Source: Hymenoscyphus infarciens
Taxonomy: Eukaryota; Ascomycota; Leotiomycetes; Helotiales; Helotiaceae
Assembly (NCBI GenBank): GCA_001414345.1
Contig: LLCB01000040.1
Span: 62,001-126,000, forward strand
Length of the DNA stretch: 64,000 nt
Reading direction: 5' to 3'
Of the stretch, positions 23,872-35,746 are shown one piece after another. Position numbers and translations under genes: made by a program. Each line of letters opens with the position of its first letter. Position 1 is the first letter of the stretch. The notes beneath the pieces are model-generated. The model saw only the letters and a list, made by a program, of their open reading frames with translations. It was not told the DNA's origin and did not search any database.

Positions 23872-25656
23872 ATGGTATTCTGCGGGAAACCGAGTAAAGG
23901 TTGTTTGAACTGCCGGAAAAGAAGAATTAAGGTAAGCCTGGATTCGTGTGCGAACGCACAACCACGTGGAAGCTTAATCTTATTTTTTATAGTGCGACCA
24001 AATCCAACCCAGCTGCTCGCAATGTTTACGAGCCGAAAAAGAGTGCTCTGGCTATCGGGACCAGTTGGAACTCCAGTTCCGCGACGAAAATGCAACAGTG
24101 CTCATGCGAACAGAAAAGAAGAGAGCAAAACAAATGGTGGATAGAACCAAAGCACGTTCATCATCACCCCGCAAAGCACCAGGTTCCAAAGGCAGTGCCA
24201 AAAGCAAAAACGGCAGTTCATCCCCATCGACTGTCTCAAGAAGTCACTCTCCCGAGGAAGATGTTGCACAAATCCTGGGAGACGCTGGCTTGATGTTCTT
24301 CTTTACTCACTACGTCGTGGTTCTTTCTACCTCTCCAACTGGAGAAATGGTTGTGGACTCTTCTTCGCTATGGCATGACTTCCACCTGAACTTCCCACTG
24401 TTGCTCACTACCGCATCTTGTGTTGGGTATGCCGGCCTAGCCAACGTTTCCAAGAACCCGGACTTCATGATCATCGCAAGAAACAAATACGCAACAGCCA
24501 TTCGTGCCATCAAGTCCAAGTTAGAGAACTGCTCAAACGAAGACTTCGATTCCCTCTTCAGAGCCGTGATGATGTTGGCAGTATTTGAGGTGAGTAGTGG
24601 AGGAATTCTTCAATTTCCCTCTGACTAACTCTTTTCCAGAGCATCAGCGGCACGACACAAGGCAAAGCACAAGGAGTTCAAGGCTGTGGTTCTGGAGGCT
24701 GGAGTGTCCATATTGAAGGGGCCGCAGCCTTGCTCAAAATTATCAACTCGCAACAGAGTGACACGGTCATGGCGCCCCCAGTGCGAGTACAATCGCAATT
24801 CTGCTTCAGTGCGGTACGTGTTTTTCACCCCTTTTTCCTCGTTTAGACGGCGCCTGACTGAAGATAATAGCTGGTCAACAGCCTCTCCAATAACGAGCCC
24901 ATCCCACAGCCGGTAAGAGAATGGTCTCAACAATTCTCTGGAAAGCTTGGTGAGGGCGAAGCACCTGCGGTGGATCTTATGTACATCTCCTGCTCGTTCG
25001 TTGATTTGGACGTACTCGCTAAATTCAATCAACCCATCGACCCAGAAATTCTCCTCTCACAGGCCCGAGGATTAGAGGCTGCTTTGGATAACTGGGAAGC
25101 GAGACTCCCGACACGATGGTATTTTTCTATCGGGTCATCGACCGACTCTGCAACCGATATATATGATGGGAAGACTCATACATATACCGATCTATGGACT
25201 GCGAGAATCTATGACAACTATCGTTGGACACGAATCCAGGTCAACGAGTTATTGCTTCGACTCTTGCCAGAGAAGAGGTGGGATGATATGGAAGATGAAC
25301 ATGCGGAAGAACGACAGAAATGTCTTGACACCATCCTTCGCATGGCCGAGGACATTTGTTGCAGTGTTCCCTCGGTTTTCAGCCGCCATAGCCCAGAGAA
25401 TGCGGCATATCGATCAGCACCACCGTTGTCTGGTTGCTTCGTGATCTTGTATCCTTTGACCATTGCAGGAGGAGCCATGGGGGTGCCTGAGAAACTTCAT
25501 TTGTTCGCGGTAAAAATGCTGAGTGAAATCGGACATTCCTTGGGCATCAAGCAAGCCCTTCGGATGGCCAAGTCGATCAAGTCTCAACGAGCGCAGCGAG
25601 AGATGGAGGAGTTGCACGATCTCTTTACCACCAATGCCTTTGGGGATTTGGATTGA
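23872..25656 (+). CDS. Zn(II)2Cys6 fungal transcription factor (538 aa, 4 exons)
   Basis: Exons: 23872-23931, 23993-24589, 24640-24813, 24871-25656. The first intron splits the zinc cluster exactly before its third Cys. After splicing, Cys 11, 14, 21, 28, 31 and 38 give the perfect spacing C-x2-C-x6-C-x6-C-x2-C-x6-C, with the basic stretch RKRRIK between, as in Gal4-type DNA-binding domains. An SP/SS-rich linker (about residues 70-110) follows. The remainder (about 115-538) is helical and resembles the Fungal_trans_2-type middle region of such regulators. The FCGKPSKGC start before the cluster is a common variant in filamentous fungi. No signal peptide or TM is present. Target genes are unknown. 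The neighbouring GH47 gene and decayed RTA1 gene are possible but unproven partners. Confidence 0.92.
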
Positions 25657-26726
25657 GTGTCGTCGACCATGCTGCTACTTAGCAAGCTTAGCTGCGTGAT
25701 GAAGGATCCTCATGACCAGTAAGCACTTGCTAGGCGAGATGCCCCTTACTTCTCCACCCGGATGCTCGTAAGCGGCTTGCAAGGGTACTTACTGTACCTA
25801 CCAAGATATTCCCCGCCAATGGCACGGGACCTCGGAGACTTTTGAACGTCGACCTCCCGTCTCCTCTTCAACACCAACACAACACCAACACCAACACCAC
25901 CACTCTGTACAACAAAATCATCGAAAGCCTCATCTCCTCCCTCTTCTCACGAACAAATAGCCCGCCATCCCTCTGTCGTACTGGTACTCAATCTACGTCT
26001 GCGCACGCATATGCACTCGGCCTTTCTCGTCATGCACCATGGCCGCATTTACAACGTTACTCGACCCTTCGTTGGCTACTCTCGACAGCCCTAGCACATA
26101 TCAGGAAGGCGAGTCGAGTTGCCTGCTGACCAGGACGCACTCGGAACCGTCATCCCATCGTTCGCACAAGTCACGGCCGTGCACCGCAATATAACGTGCA
26201 TTGAATGAATACCTGCACATCTTCAACCACCTTCCCCTCATTTGGTCGGCTTCCACGACATTTCAGGGGAAGCAGCCAATCAACACATCAGATCAGACAA
26301 AGTTTGGGTTATCGAGACAAGGGTTAATACCTTCGGTAGTCATTTCCCGGGACCGAAGAGCTCGACCTTGCTCAAGTGAGCTCCCAAAGCGGCCCATGAG
26401 GGGTTCGACGTGATCAATTGTGGGGGACGAGATCATGTAAAAGTTAGCATAAACTCAGTACCATACTGTACGTCGTACCTCCCTCGGTTGTGTGGTTGGT
26501 TACCTATAAAGGGTAGCGACGTCTGGCAACCTTTTTACTTTCCTCTACTTCCGTACCTAGCTGTCTGTCAATTTACAAGCATTCATTTTCCCTTTCTCTT
26601 ATTTGCATCACGTCGTTGTCTCGACATTCCTTGAGCTGGCACGTAATTGTGTCACTGGGATACTCATTCATACCCATTCCTTCTACTTGCTATCTTTCTC
26701 TGCCTGCTATCTTGCTCCCCCTCACA
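25657..26726. other. Intergenic DNA and GH47 promoter
   Basis: It contains a CAACAC/CAACAC-type microsatellite at about 25,869-25,905, and CT-rich DNA from 26,520 to the next ATG. Short ORFs here lack any support. Confidence 0.5.
26505..26510 (+). promoter_or_regulatory. TATA box of the GH47 gene
   Basis: TATAAA lies 217 bp upstream of the ATG at 26,727, followed by a pyrimidine-rich leader. Called by motif and position only. Confidence 0.45.
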
Positions 26727-28461
26727 ATGCATTACTCCAAGCTTCTTCTCGCAGCTCCTCTCCTCGCCCTCTTCTCCGCCGCCCTTGCTGTCCCGCACAA
26801 CAGCGACCTCCCTAAACCAAAGGGCCGTCGCGATGACCATGCTTTGAATAGGCAGAGAGCAGATGCCGTCAAGGAGGCTTTCACATATGCTTGGGACGGA
26901 TATTACAAATACGCTTTCCCTCACGATGAGTTGAAACCAGTTTCCAATGGCTTCAGTGATTCGAGGTGAATTTGCCTTCTTTCCTACCCTACACTCGAGA
27001 CTGATTGGCCATAGAAATGGATGGGGTGCAACTGCGGTAGATGCGTTTAGTACAGCATTACTGATGCAAATTCCGGAAATTGTAAATGACATCGTCAATT
27101 ACATCCCCACCATCAATTTCGACCAAACCACAGACCAAATCTCACTCTTCGAAACCACAATCAGATATTTGGGAGGACTTTTGTCAGGTATTTTCTACTC
27201 ATTCCATACTTTTACGTGTAGTTGCTCAATATTGGCAAAGGCTATGACTTGCTCAAGGGACCATTGGCAAATCTTGTCACGAATACATCCGCCGTTGATG
27301 CCATCCTCGTTCAAGCAGAACGCCTTGGTAACAATCTCGCATTTGCTTTCAACACACCAACCGGAATTCCTAGCAATGACTTGTATTACAACCCCTCAAG
27401 AACAGACGGAAGCTCCACAAATGGTCTTGCTACTACAGGAACACTTGTCATGGAATGGACTCGTCTCGCAGATCTCACAGGAAACAAAACCTTCGCAGAT
27501 CTCGTACAAAAGGGTGAATCATATCTCCTGAACCCTAAACCAGCTTCCTCGGAACCATTCCCAGGACTAGTAGGAACCAACATCGATGTCAACACCGGAC
27601 TTTTCCAAGATGCTTTCGGAGGATGGGTTGGTGGAGATGATAGTTTTTACGAATATCTCATCAAGATGTATGTGTACGACACGACACGTTTTGCCTCGTA
27701 CAAAGATCGATGGATACTCGCAGCAGATTCGTCAATCGCCCATCTTGCTACCCACCCTTCCAGTCGTCCCGATTTGACCTTCTTGTCCGTTTACAATGGC
27801 ACGAGTCTCATTCATCTCTCTCAACACTGTAAGTAAACCCCTCCACCCTCGCAGAACCATACTAAACTTCTTCCAAGTGGCCTGCTTCGACGGCGGCAAT
27901 TTCATCCTCGGTGGCCTCGTCCTCAAAGAACAAAAGTACATCGACTTTGGCCTCCAACTCGTAAACGCCTGCGAAGACACCTACACCTCAACAGTAACCG
28001 GCATAGGCCCCGAGTCTTTCCGCTGGGTAACCAACACCACCCTCGCCAACGATCCCAACAATCCTCCCGTCCCCGCAAACCAATCCGCCTTCTTCGAAAA
28101 AGCAGGATTCTACATCACAGACTCATCCTACGTCCTCCGACCCGAAGTCATCGAGAGTTTCTACTACGCCTACAGAGCGACGGGGGATCAGAAGTATAGA
28201 GACTGGGCCTGGAATGCATTTGTGGCTATCAATGGGACGGCACGCACGGGAAGCGGGTTCGCGGAGTTGAAGGATGTTAATCAGGAAGGTGGAGGCGGGT
28301 TTGAGGATTTCCAGGATAGCTTTCTGTTTGCGGAGGTGCTGAAGTATAGTTATTTGATTCACGCGCCGGATAATGTTTGGCAGGTTGAACATAATGGAGT
28401 TAATGAGTGGGTTTTCAATACGGAGGCTCATCCTCTTAAGGTTGCTGGTCCGCATGTTTGA
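26727..28461 (+). CDS. Secreted GH47 class I alpha-1,2-mannosidase (527 aa, 4 exons)
   Basis: Exons: 26727-26965, 27015-27187, 27241-27828, 27878-28461. The enzyme removes alpha-1,2-linked mannose from Man9-type N-glycans. Calcium-dependent class I enzymes act in the ER/Golgi or, in fungi, are also secreted. An N-terminal signal of 21 residues (ending SAALA) and no TM anchor suggest secretion or Golgi lumen. Family landmarks: [11 protein letters not shown] after the first splice, HLACFDGGN at 333-341, Cys336 and Cys365 with the 29-residue spacing of the conserved disulphide, RPEVIES at 421-427, and FNTEAHPL near the end, whose Thr515 is the calcium ligand in the family. Several NxT/S sites are present. 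Length fits secreted fungal enzymes (about 510 aa). All joins keep frame. No damage is seen. Confidence 0.95.
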
Positions 28462-28564
28462 GGGGGGGGATTTGCTTGGATTGATTGAGAAAGGACGGAA
28501 TAATGAAGCGATGGGTTGATAGCGGTGTTTTCCGGGGTGGAACATCAGATAGGATAGGGAATAC

Positions 28565-28585
28565 ATGATGATGATGATGATGATG
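28565..28585. repeat. (ATG)n microsatellite in GH47 3' region
   Basis: Seven uninterrupted trinucleotide units, about 100 bp past the stop codon. Confidence 0.8.
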
Positions 28586-28672
28586 AAAATCGTGGTGTTT
28601 CTTGTGTTCTGGTTTAGATGATGCTTTATTTTCGTTTTCTCGTGGGGGAAGAAAAGGGGGGGCTAGGGTTCG

Positions 28673-28830
28673 TGGCTGTTCGTGGGTTACCTACGAATAG
28701 ACACTCAAATAATCCTCACTAATTCCAGGTGACCTATGTCCAAGGGGTTCTTCAGTGCTGTTCGTAGGTTACCTACCAAAAGACATTCTAAGAATCTCTT
28801 TCTATTTGTAGGTCACCCACCAATAATTAG
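28673..28830. repeat. Three dispersed copies of a palindromic GTAGGTTACCTAC unit
   Basis: GGCTGTTCGTGGGTTACCTACGA at 28,673 recurs as TGCTGTTCGTAGGTTACCTACCA about 82 bp later, and as TTTGTAGGTCACCCACCA about 50 bp after that. AGACAYTC follows the first two copies. The core is a near-perfect inverted repeat. Seen directly; function unknown. Confidence 0.7.
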
Positions 28831-28984
28831 TCTTCCAAAAGAGGCCTAAAAGACAAGTAGGTCGCTGTAGTAGGTGTCGAGCATTTATTTGGGGGTATTT
28901 AGAAATTCCTTGGAACTGGGAAACTCAGAAGAAATGAATTGAGTGGAAAGTGTTTGAGGTAACCCAAAGTAGCCTAAAATCTAC

Positions 28985-29228
28985 AGCTCACTCAGTAGCT
29001 TACTCGTACTCGTCAGTTACCAGCTTACCTAGAAACCTAGAAATCAATAGCTTACCCGCAACCTGAAATTAGCAGCTCACTCGTAAAGTAACAGCTTACC
29101 CGCACATTAGTAGCTCACTTATATACTGGCAAATGATAGCTTACTCCCCAATTGCTAGCTTACCCACATGCTAAATCACCAGCTTACTCTTAAACCGTTG
29201 GCTTACTTGCATTCTTTTAGCTTACTCT
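28985..29228 (+). repeat. Array of 12 AGCTTACYC-type motifs
   Basis: Motif starts: 28985, 28997, 29022, 29049, 29074, 29093, 29112, 29138, 29157, 29181, 29200, 29219. After the first pair (12 bp) the spacings are either 19 bp or 24-27 bp. The consensus is AGCTYACYC. The spacer sequences are unrelated to each other, so this is not an ordinary tandem satellite. Not a CRISPR: the motif is 9 bp and this is a eukaryote. Confidence 0.8.
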
Positions 29229-30903
29229 TGAACCAGTAGAGTACTCGCCAACCCGAAAACAGTAACCGACTCACTGCTCTCTCATAAATCCCCAACCCAA
29301 CCCCCTCTTTTTTATGGATTATTCTATTTTGATCAATCACGCTTACAACCCAGCCCCCCCCCCCCAAATAAAATTTGATTGGCTGTTGACAACAGAAACC
29401 CCCACGCCCTAACCTCCGCAAACAAGCAGGGCCGATTATCGGACGAGCTCAGAACAATAAGATCCAAAGAACCTCAAGTATCTCAACATCCTTGAATAAA
29501 CGGATCTCCAATAAACAACCCGAGCGCCATGCATGTTTCTATTTACTCGGCATTAAAAACACCTCTGGGAACTCGGGGAAAGAAAAAGAAAACACGATGA
29601 CGTAGAAGAAAGTTGAAAGAAAGAAAGTACCGTAGTTCACAAGTATCCTCTTGTGGAGGTCCGTTCTAAAAGAAAGTTAACGTGAAACCCAGTACAAAAG
29701 CTAGAAATGAGATCTCAATCATTAACCTCACGAATACAAGTATAAATTTCGCATACTCCGCACTTTCCCCTCAAAACACATCTTCCCTACACACTATCCT
29801 CTCAAATGCGATCAGGAACACCATGGAAACAGCCCGAGCGTGACGAAATAAACAAAGTCGCAGCGAGCGATATAGGTAGTTCAACTTTCAAAAAAGGTAT
29901 TTAGAGAGGTTAATAATATATACTTAAATATGATATCTATGAGTTTTAATCTTATTTCCATAAACAATGAATTGAAATAGAAATAGAAATGGATGTGGCA
30001 TAGCTACTCGTACGGTCCATGGTGTTCCTGATTGCGTTTAAGGGGATACTCCCTATACGTTACAGGGATTTACAAGGCACTACCTAGTCTTCACTAAGAC
30101 AAGGGTTCAGAGGAGAGATTAGCGTGAACTTACTTATATTACCGAGATCCTATCGCCATCAAATTTGATAAGACGAGGTCCTGTAGCTTTCATATTTATT
30201 TGCGCTATTGATGTATACTTGTTCAATGTATTTAATTCTCTGGTTCTTTTCAAACTATTCTTTTTAGACAGCTGTCTATTGGAAGTATGTTTTATTTCAA
30301 GGTCTTTCCATCTAAACTTCATTTGAGTAATAACTTTATCCTAAATATCTCGAAGAAGTCCAAGGTTTGAAGTCTCTTTAAAAGTGACTAAAATGTATCA
30401 CTCAACATTCTCATTCCTTCTCTGTTCGATCTTTTCGTTCTCCGAGAAGATAAACAGAACAAAAACAAGCAAAAGAAGATGCGAGAATTCACTTCCAGAT
30501 TTTCAAGAACGAGATTGCTTGCTCTAAATCACTAGGGAAAGAACAAGGTGCGGCCGAAGTAGGGGAACCTACCTAATTAATCCCTTTCCCCCTTTTTGTA
30601 AAATCATCTCTTAAAAGGGCCTCAATTTCTTCTTTGCAATCAATTTAGTGTTGACAGTTGATTTCCAAGCGACAACAAAGATGAGCTCCAGACATGACAG
30701 CGTGTTTCTGATAAAGGAAGTATTAAACGGCCCCAGAAATTGCATAGTTAGAGAGCAAGATGCCCCGAACGATATATTGAGTAGGAATAATTTCTCTTCA
30801 ATTGATGCTGCACTAAGTAATCGAGAAAAAGACCTAAGCTAGTTTCATTTATGTACTCTATTCTAAGCCAAACGCTATATACAATGACACTCCCCTATGC
30901 TTC

Positions 30904-32893
30904 TCAAGTCATAAAATATTTTGGTCCCTCACCACCCTGAGGTGTAGTCCAATTAATTCCCTGGTTAGGAACCTTGATGTCGCAAGTCTTGCAATGAATA
31001 CAACTGTCATAAAATTAGCATACTATCATTTCGGGGCGAGAGTAGGGAGACTTACTTTTGCGCATTGATTTGGAACCTGACTCCAATATCCTTACTCTCA
31101 TCCTCAACATATTCATACACACCCGCCGGGCAAAAGCGATTCTCAACACCCTTATATTTAGGCCACTCCTCTTGAGCATGCTTCTCCCAATCCTTAACCT
31201 TCAAATGAACAGGTTGATCCTCTTCATGATTCGTGCCCGTCCGACTCACACTCGTCAAAATATCAAAACTAATTTTCCCATCTGGTTTTTCATATTCAAT
31301 TTTCTTGCACTCATCAGCTGTCTTGGTGGCTGATGAATCGGTGCCTTTGTGTTTGAACGTCCATGGAACTTTACCTTTCAGAACGAAGGCTTCGAGACCG
31401 GAATACAGAACCCCGCCGTAAAGTTTCAGAGGGGTGTGGAAAGACGGTCGCATGTTTCGGACCTCCTTGAGCTCCTTCCAGATACTCGACTTTCGAAGCG
31501 CATCCTCATAATCGTAGAGGAAAATTGTTCCGGAAGTGGTGTTTCCGAGCGCTGTCCAGGTCGCTTCTGCAGCAAGCATTCCTGATTTCATCGCTGTGTG
31601 TGTACCTTTGATTTTTGGAACGTTGAGGAATCCTGCAGTGTCCCCTATCAGGGCACCGCCTGGAAATGCCACTTTAGGTATCGACTGAAATCCTCCTTCG
31701 TTTAATGCTCGGGCTCCGTAGGAGATGCATTTTCCACCTTCCAAAACGGATTTGTAGAGGGGATGATGCTTCATTTTTTGAAATTCCTGATATGGCGACA
31801 TCCATGGGTTTGGGTAGTCGAGTCCAACCACGAGCCCGACGCTGACGAGATTATCCCCGAAATGATACAACCATCCACCACCATATGTGTCTGCTGGTAA
31901 TGGGTAGCCCATTGAATGCACGACCTGACCCTTCTGGTGTTTTTCTGGTTCGACTTCCCAAACCTCTTTGATTCCCAATCCGTATGTCTGTGGTTGTGAT
32001 TCGCTTCGAAGGTCGAATTTTTTGATAACCTGCTTCGTCAAACTTCCATGACATCCCTCTGCAAATAATGTAGTTCGTGCATGGAATTCCATTCCCCGTT
32101 CGAAACTCTCTTTTGGTTTTCCTGCCCTTGAGATTCCAAGGTCGTTTGTCGCCACTCCTTGAACAGATCCGTCGGATCTATATAAAACTTCTGATGCCGC
32201 AAATCCTGGATAAACCTCTACACCAACCTCTTCCGCCCTTTCCCCAAGCCATTTTGTGAATTGATTGAGACTGACAATATAATTGCCATGATTGTTCATT
32301 TGGGGTGGCGCGGGTATAGGAATGGTATTTGATTTCGTGAGGAATCGCATCTTCTCGCCCGTTACTGCTGTTGTGCCATCGAATCTATTCTCATTGTCTT
32401 CTGCCAGCCAATCTGGTATCAATTCGTTGATGGCGGAGGGTTCGATGACTGCGCCGGAAAGTATATGTGCTCCAATTTCTCCAGCCTTTTCTAGTAATAT
32501 CACCCGGAATTCTTCATTGCCTGCTTCGTTCGCAAGTTGTTTCAATCGTATGGCAGCGCTGAGTCCAGCCGGACCTGGAGGGATTAGGTGGTGCTATGGG
32601 TGACAGATGTGGCAAACAAGCTTACCTCCTCCAACAATGCAGACATCGACTTCGTCACTTTCGCGATCGATTGTGTTTGGATCAAAAGACTCATCGGGAT
32701 CTGCCAGTCGCTTAGGAGTAGATATAGAGAAAGCTCGTTGTTGATTGAGGGTATAGAGGGATGTGCGGGGTCTGATGAAGCTGGACCCGCCCTGTAATCG
32801 TGGAGAGAGCCGCGAGGAAGAAAGTAGTCCAGCGGGTCGCCGTCGCAACAGGTTGCGCTGCAGAGTTGCCACGACTGACCTTGATGAAGCCAT
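30904..32893 (-). CDS. CIR2: Electron transfer flavoprotein-ubiquinone oxidoreductase, mitochondrial (628 aa, 3 exons)
   Basis: Exons on the minus strand: 32626-32893, 31056-32574, 30904-31003. The enzyme passes electrons from ETF (fed by acyl-CoA and amino-acid dehydrogenases) to ubiquinone at the inner mitochondrial membrane, using FAD and a 4Fe-4S cluster. The N-terminus ([19 protein letters not shown]) is an Arg/Ser-rich mitochondrial presequence. The FAD dinucleotide fold has GGGPAG at 88-93, completed across the first intron. The cluster ligands are all present: CPAGVYEY near the end of exon 2, and CIHCKTC formed across the second splice (NAQ|NCIHC). [12 protein letters not shown] is the second FAD motif. 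Length matches fungal and human orthologues. The start is the first ATG in frame; the upstream extension lacks an ATG. Intact single-copy housekeeping gene. Confidence 0.97.
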
Positions 32894-34897
32894 ATTGAAT
32901 CTGGGTATCACCACATTGCCCAAGTTGGGTCAGGATGTTGTACGGCTGTTAATGAAGGGCTTCAATCGTCGAAGAATTTCGAGCTCCGATTCTCTCGGCA
33001 ATGCTTCGGCTATGATCGGCCCAGCTTGTGAAAATGCACGCACGCCAATCAGAGTGTATCTTTATCAAATCCAACCCAATGGAGTAAATACCTTCAAAAG
33101 AATTAAGATATTTAGGGCAATATTAAATCTTAACCAAATTCTTTGGAATAGTCAACCTCAATTATCCTAAAACGTTGGAACAATTGACTTCAATTTTCCT
33201 ATAAAGTTAGCAATGAGAGACTGTGGGCACTCTCGTGCTCAACTCTCCACGAAACAAAACAACCCCCGAGCCTCTTGGGAGACAATACTCGAGTATATGA
33301 CCTAACTAAGCGTGCTTCATTCTGGTAGCTGATGGTATTCCCGACAGAAGCTCTAACAAGAGTTTTCTAAGCACCAATTGTTCAAAATCAAGAAGTATCT
33401 TGGCTCTCGTTCCTCTCAACTTGTCCAACTCGTAGGACAATGCAAGTGCCTGTCCTAGAGTATCAAGACAATTGTTATTTGAGTTTGCAAATTTCTTTGA
33501 GTTATCTTGAAACCGAGAACGTGAGTTATCTTAAAACCGAGAACGAGAATTCTTTAGTGCCTCTCCTTCAACCACATTTTCTTCTCTGTTCCTCAGCGAC
33601 CATTAACGATGCCTATAATGTACGTCAGCATCTCAAAGATTCTACTTGGTAGCGAGTATGCATAATCTGGCCATCCGATTTTCATCTTCCTCTTCCTCGG
33701 AATCATCTCTTGGAAAAAGCGATCATCGATCTCCTGGGATGCATGCTGCCAATACGTCGTATTTCCGCGCGAATTCTTGTTTGCTTTGTCCAAGACTTCA
33801 ACTCCTAAACCTCCTAGACCCTCCTTCCGAACCGAGACGCCACACCCGGTGTGTCGACTTAACAACGCGCCCTATGGAGGGACGAATTTAGAGCAAAAAG
33901 TTCCGAGTAGGGCTCCGGGTTACAGAGTTCGGTCCAAGGGACAAGAGGGGTGATGTTCTTTTTGACTTTGATATTTCTTTTATTTTTGCCTGGTGGTTTG
34001 AACTTCAAGTGAAGTCTTTCCAGACTTCCTTTTTCAAGTGGATTGCATTGTGGAATAGAGATCTGTTATGCTCGTACCATTGCTTAAATGCTCACCATCC
34101 ACCGTTTCCCCGCGGTGCAACCCACTTCAGTTGGGGAATGGGATTCCAATGCAGGGGGAGTCCGTCCCAAGTCTCAACATTGTTGTTTCTTTCCGATGAT
34201 GCGGGTCAATAAACAGTGAGAGTCTTGACCGTCAATGCTTTACGGAGTAGTTTCCGGGTTATCTTGGGTTGGATAAGACAACATCGATATGATCATCACA
34301 ATTCCGTTCAGTTGAGGAAGATCGCAATGCACCATTGCTTGACATGAGTTAGACCAGAAGAAGAGTCTTCTGGGACGCTCGCATAGAGAGTTGTGACATT
34401 ATCTTCAGGTTAGAAATGTTAGTCCAAGAGGTGACAACAATGATGAAGATGCCTCTAGGAAATGGCGCAAAAAATTGCAAACAGGCCACGCAATTTGGTC
34501 ATTTCCCGTCTCTTGCAGAAGCCACTTGGGGCAGGAGGAGCCTTTCACGCCGGGACCTGAGGGTCGACTTTGGCAAAACAACCTTGTCTCAATGAGCCAA
34601 TCTTAGCATATTATGACGCGGTCTGCACGATTGTACCTTCCCAGAAACACAAAATCCAGAGTCCGAGGAGGAAGAGGTTGGGTTGGGTCCGATGTTGTTG
34701 GCATGTTCACTTGAAAGACGTTTTGTTTTGGGATGATGGAGTTGGGACGTTTGAGCAGCAGTTTGAGCTAGGGGTTGATTCTTGGCACAGCGGCTGTTCC
34801 CTCCCTCCTCGCCCCGTAAGCTCTCGAACCCTCTCGGCAATCTCTTCTCCTTTATCTCTCCTTGATCTCTCGCCTGCAGTTGGTCACGTTTCCGAAG

Positions 34898-34935
34898 TGA
34901 TCCAACTGATCCAACTGATCCAACTGATCCAACTG
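34898..34935. repeat. TGATCCAAC minisatellite (4 copies)
   Basis: Four exact tandem copies of a 9-bp unit, then TG. It creates apparent Ser-Val-Gly or Leu-Ile-Gln repeats in overlapping spurious ORFs on both strands. Confidence 0.85.
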
Positions 34936-35512
34936 CACTGAAAGGTACTTCTACGTATAACATAATACTTAAAGGTACGGAGGTACCTCTGTGTTGGGAA
35001 GAGACCCGCAACCCGCAATCCAATACCGGTCCGGTTTGACGAGTTACGAGTTAGCGTCTTCGGACTCGAGCCCCGAGCCATCCCCCACACCTCAACTTCC
35101 CGAATCCCAAGGCCAAAAAGAGAAAAAGAGCCTCAAGGGGGGACCAAAGGAAAGGAGATTCCGAAGCTCCCGGCAAGCGCCAAGTCTGCAACATCAATTG
35201 CTTCCACCCCTTGTTGTCTCGGCATCGAAGTTCGAACATCGCTGAGAAATGTCATGAGAGCCCCCTGCTACGGGGATGCTCCAGGATGTTCCAATGTTCA
35301 GCTTGGCTGCACTTGGGCTGAACGGATACATGGTGAAATCCTGTCTCCCGATTGGCGACTTTGGGCTGACAGCTGTCAAGGAGTGGAAAACCTAATGAGT
35401 ATTTGCGGATGGTGATCAGACGAGTCAAGCAAGAGAGGAACCTGGACCCAGATAATCTCGTTTCAACAAGTGCCCTCAACACTAGTCCACCAAAATATGG
35501 AGAGTACCGTAG

Positions 35513-35518
35513 TATATA
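35513..35518 (+). promoter_or_regulatory. Possible TATA box of the second repeat-protein gene
   Basis: TATATA lies 229 bp upstream of the ATG at 35,747, with CT-rich leader sequence between. The distance is somewhat long, so a 5' leader intron or a TATA-less start are alternatives. Confidence 0.35.
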
Positions 35519-35746
35519 GGCCTGGAGATCCTCATGCTATGATTTTCCTCCCCATCCATTCTTCTATTCACGTGCTGTGCATTTCTTGTTCTTTCTTCAA
35601 ACAGAGGTATGCCTAGACACCTTTGGTATTCTGGGATAATTCCGTTTACTAACATTCGATACAGCTGTGCTCCATAGTCCATTCTTTCACTCCGTATACT
35701 TTTTTTTCATACCAGCTTGACGCTCAACCTTTACACACTTTTCATC

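Larger units (their letters stand above)
28462..30903. other. Long intergenic stretch with two short-motif arrays and a poly-C tract
   Basis: It contains a small ATG/GAT trinucleotide microsatellite (28,565-28,585), a family of hairpin-like GTAGGTTACCTAC repeats (28,673-28,830), an AGCTTACYC motif array (28,985-29,228), and a run of 12 C residues near 29,354-29,365 followed by AAATAAAATTT. The rest (29,400-30,900) shows no gene; the ORF at 30,648-30,842 has no family resemblance. Confidence 0.55.
32894..35746. other. Intergenic DNA, no gene recognised
   Basis: It contains a 25-bp direct duplication near 33,497-33,545 (GAGTTATCTT-AAACCGAGAACG twice), the TGATCCAAC minisatellite at 34,898, and short overlapping ORFs of no known family. 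The region from 35,460 is the promoter of the next gene. Confidence 0.5.

Noticed and set aside
28985..29228. CRISPR-like array
   Set aside because: The repeated motif is only 9 bp, spacing is not constant, and the host is a fungus.
34589..35023. Minus-strand ORF with Gly-Ser-Val repeats
   Set aside because: The repeats come from the TGATCCAAC minisatellite and read open in several frames; no other coding evidence.
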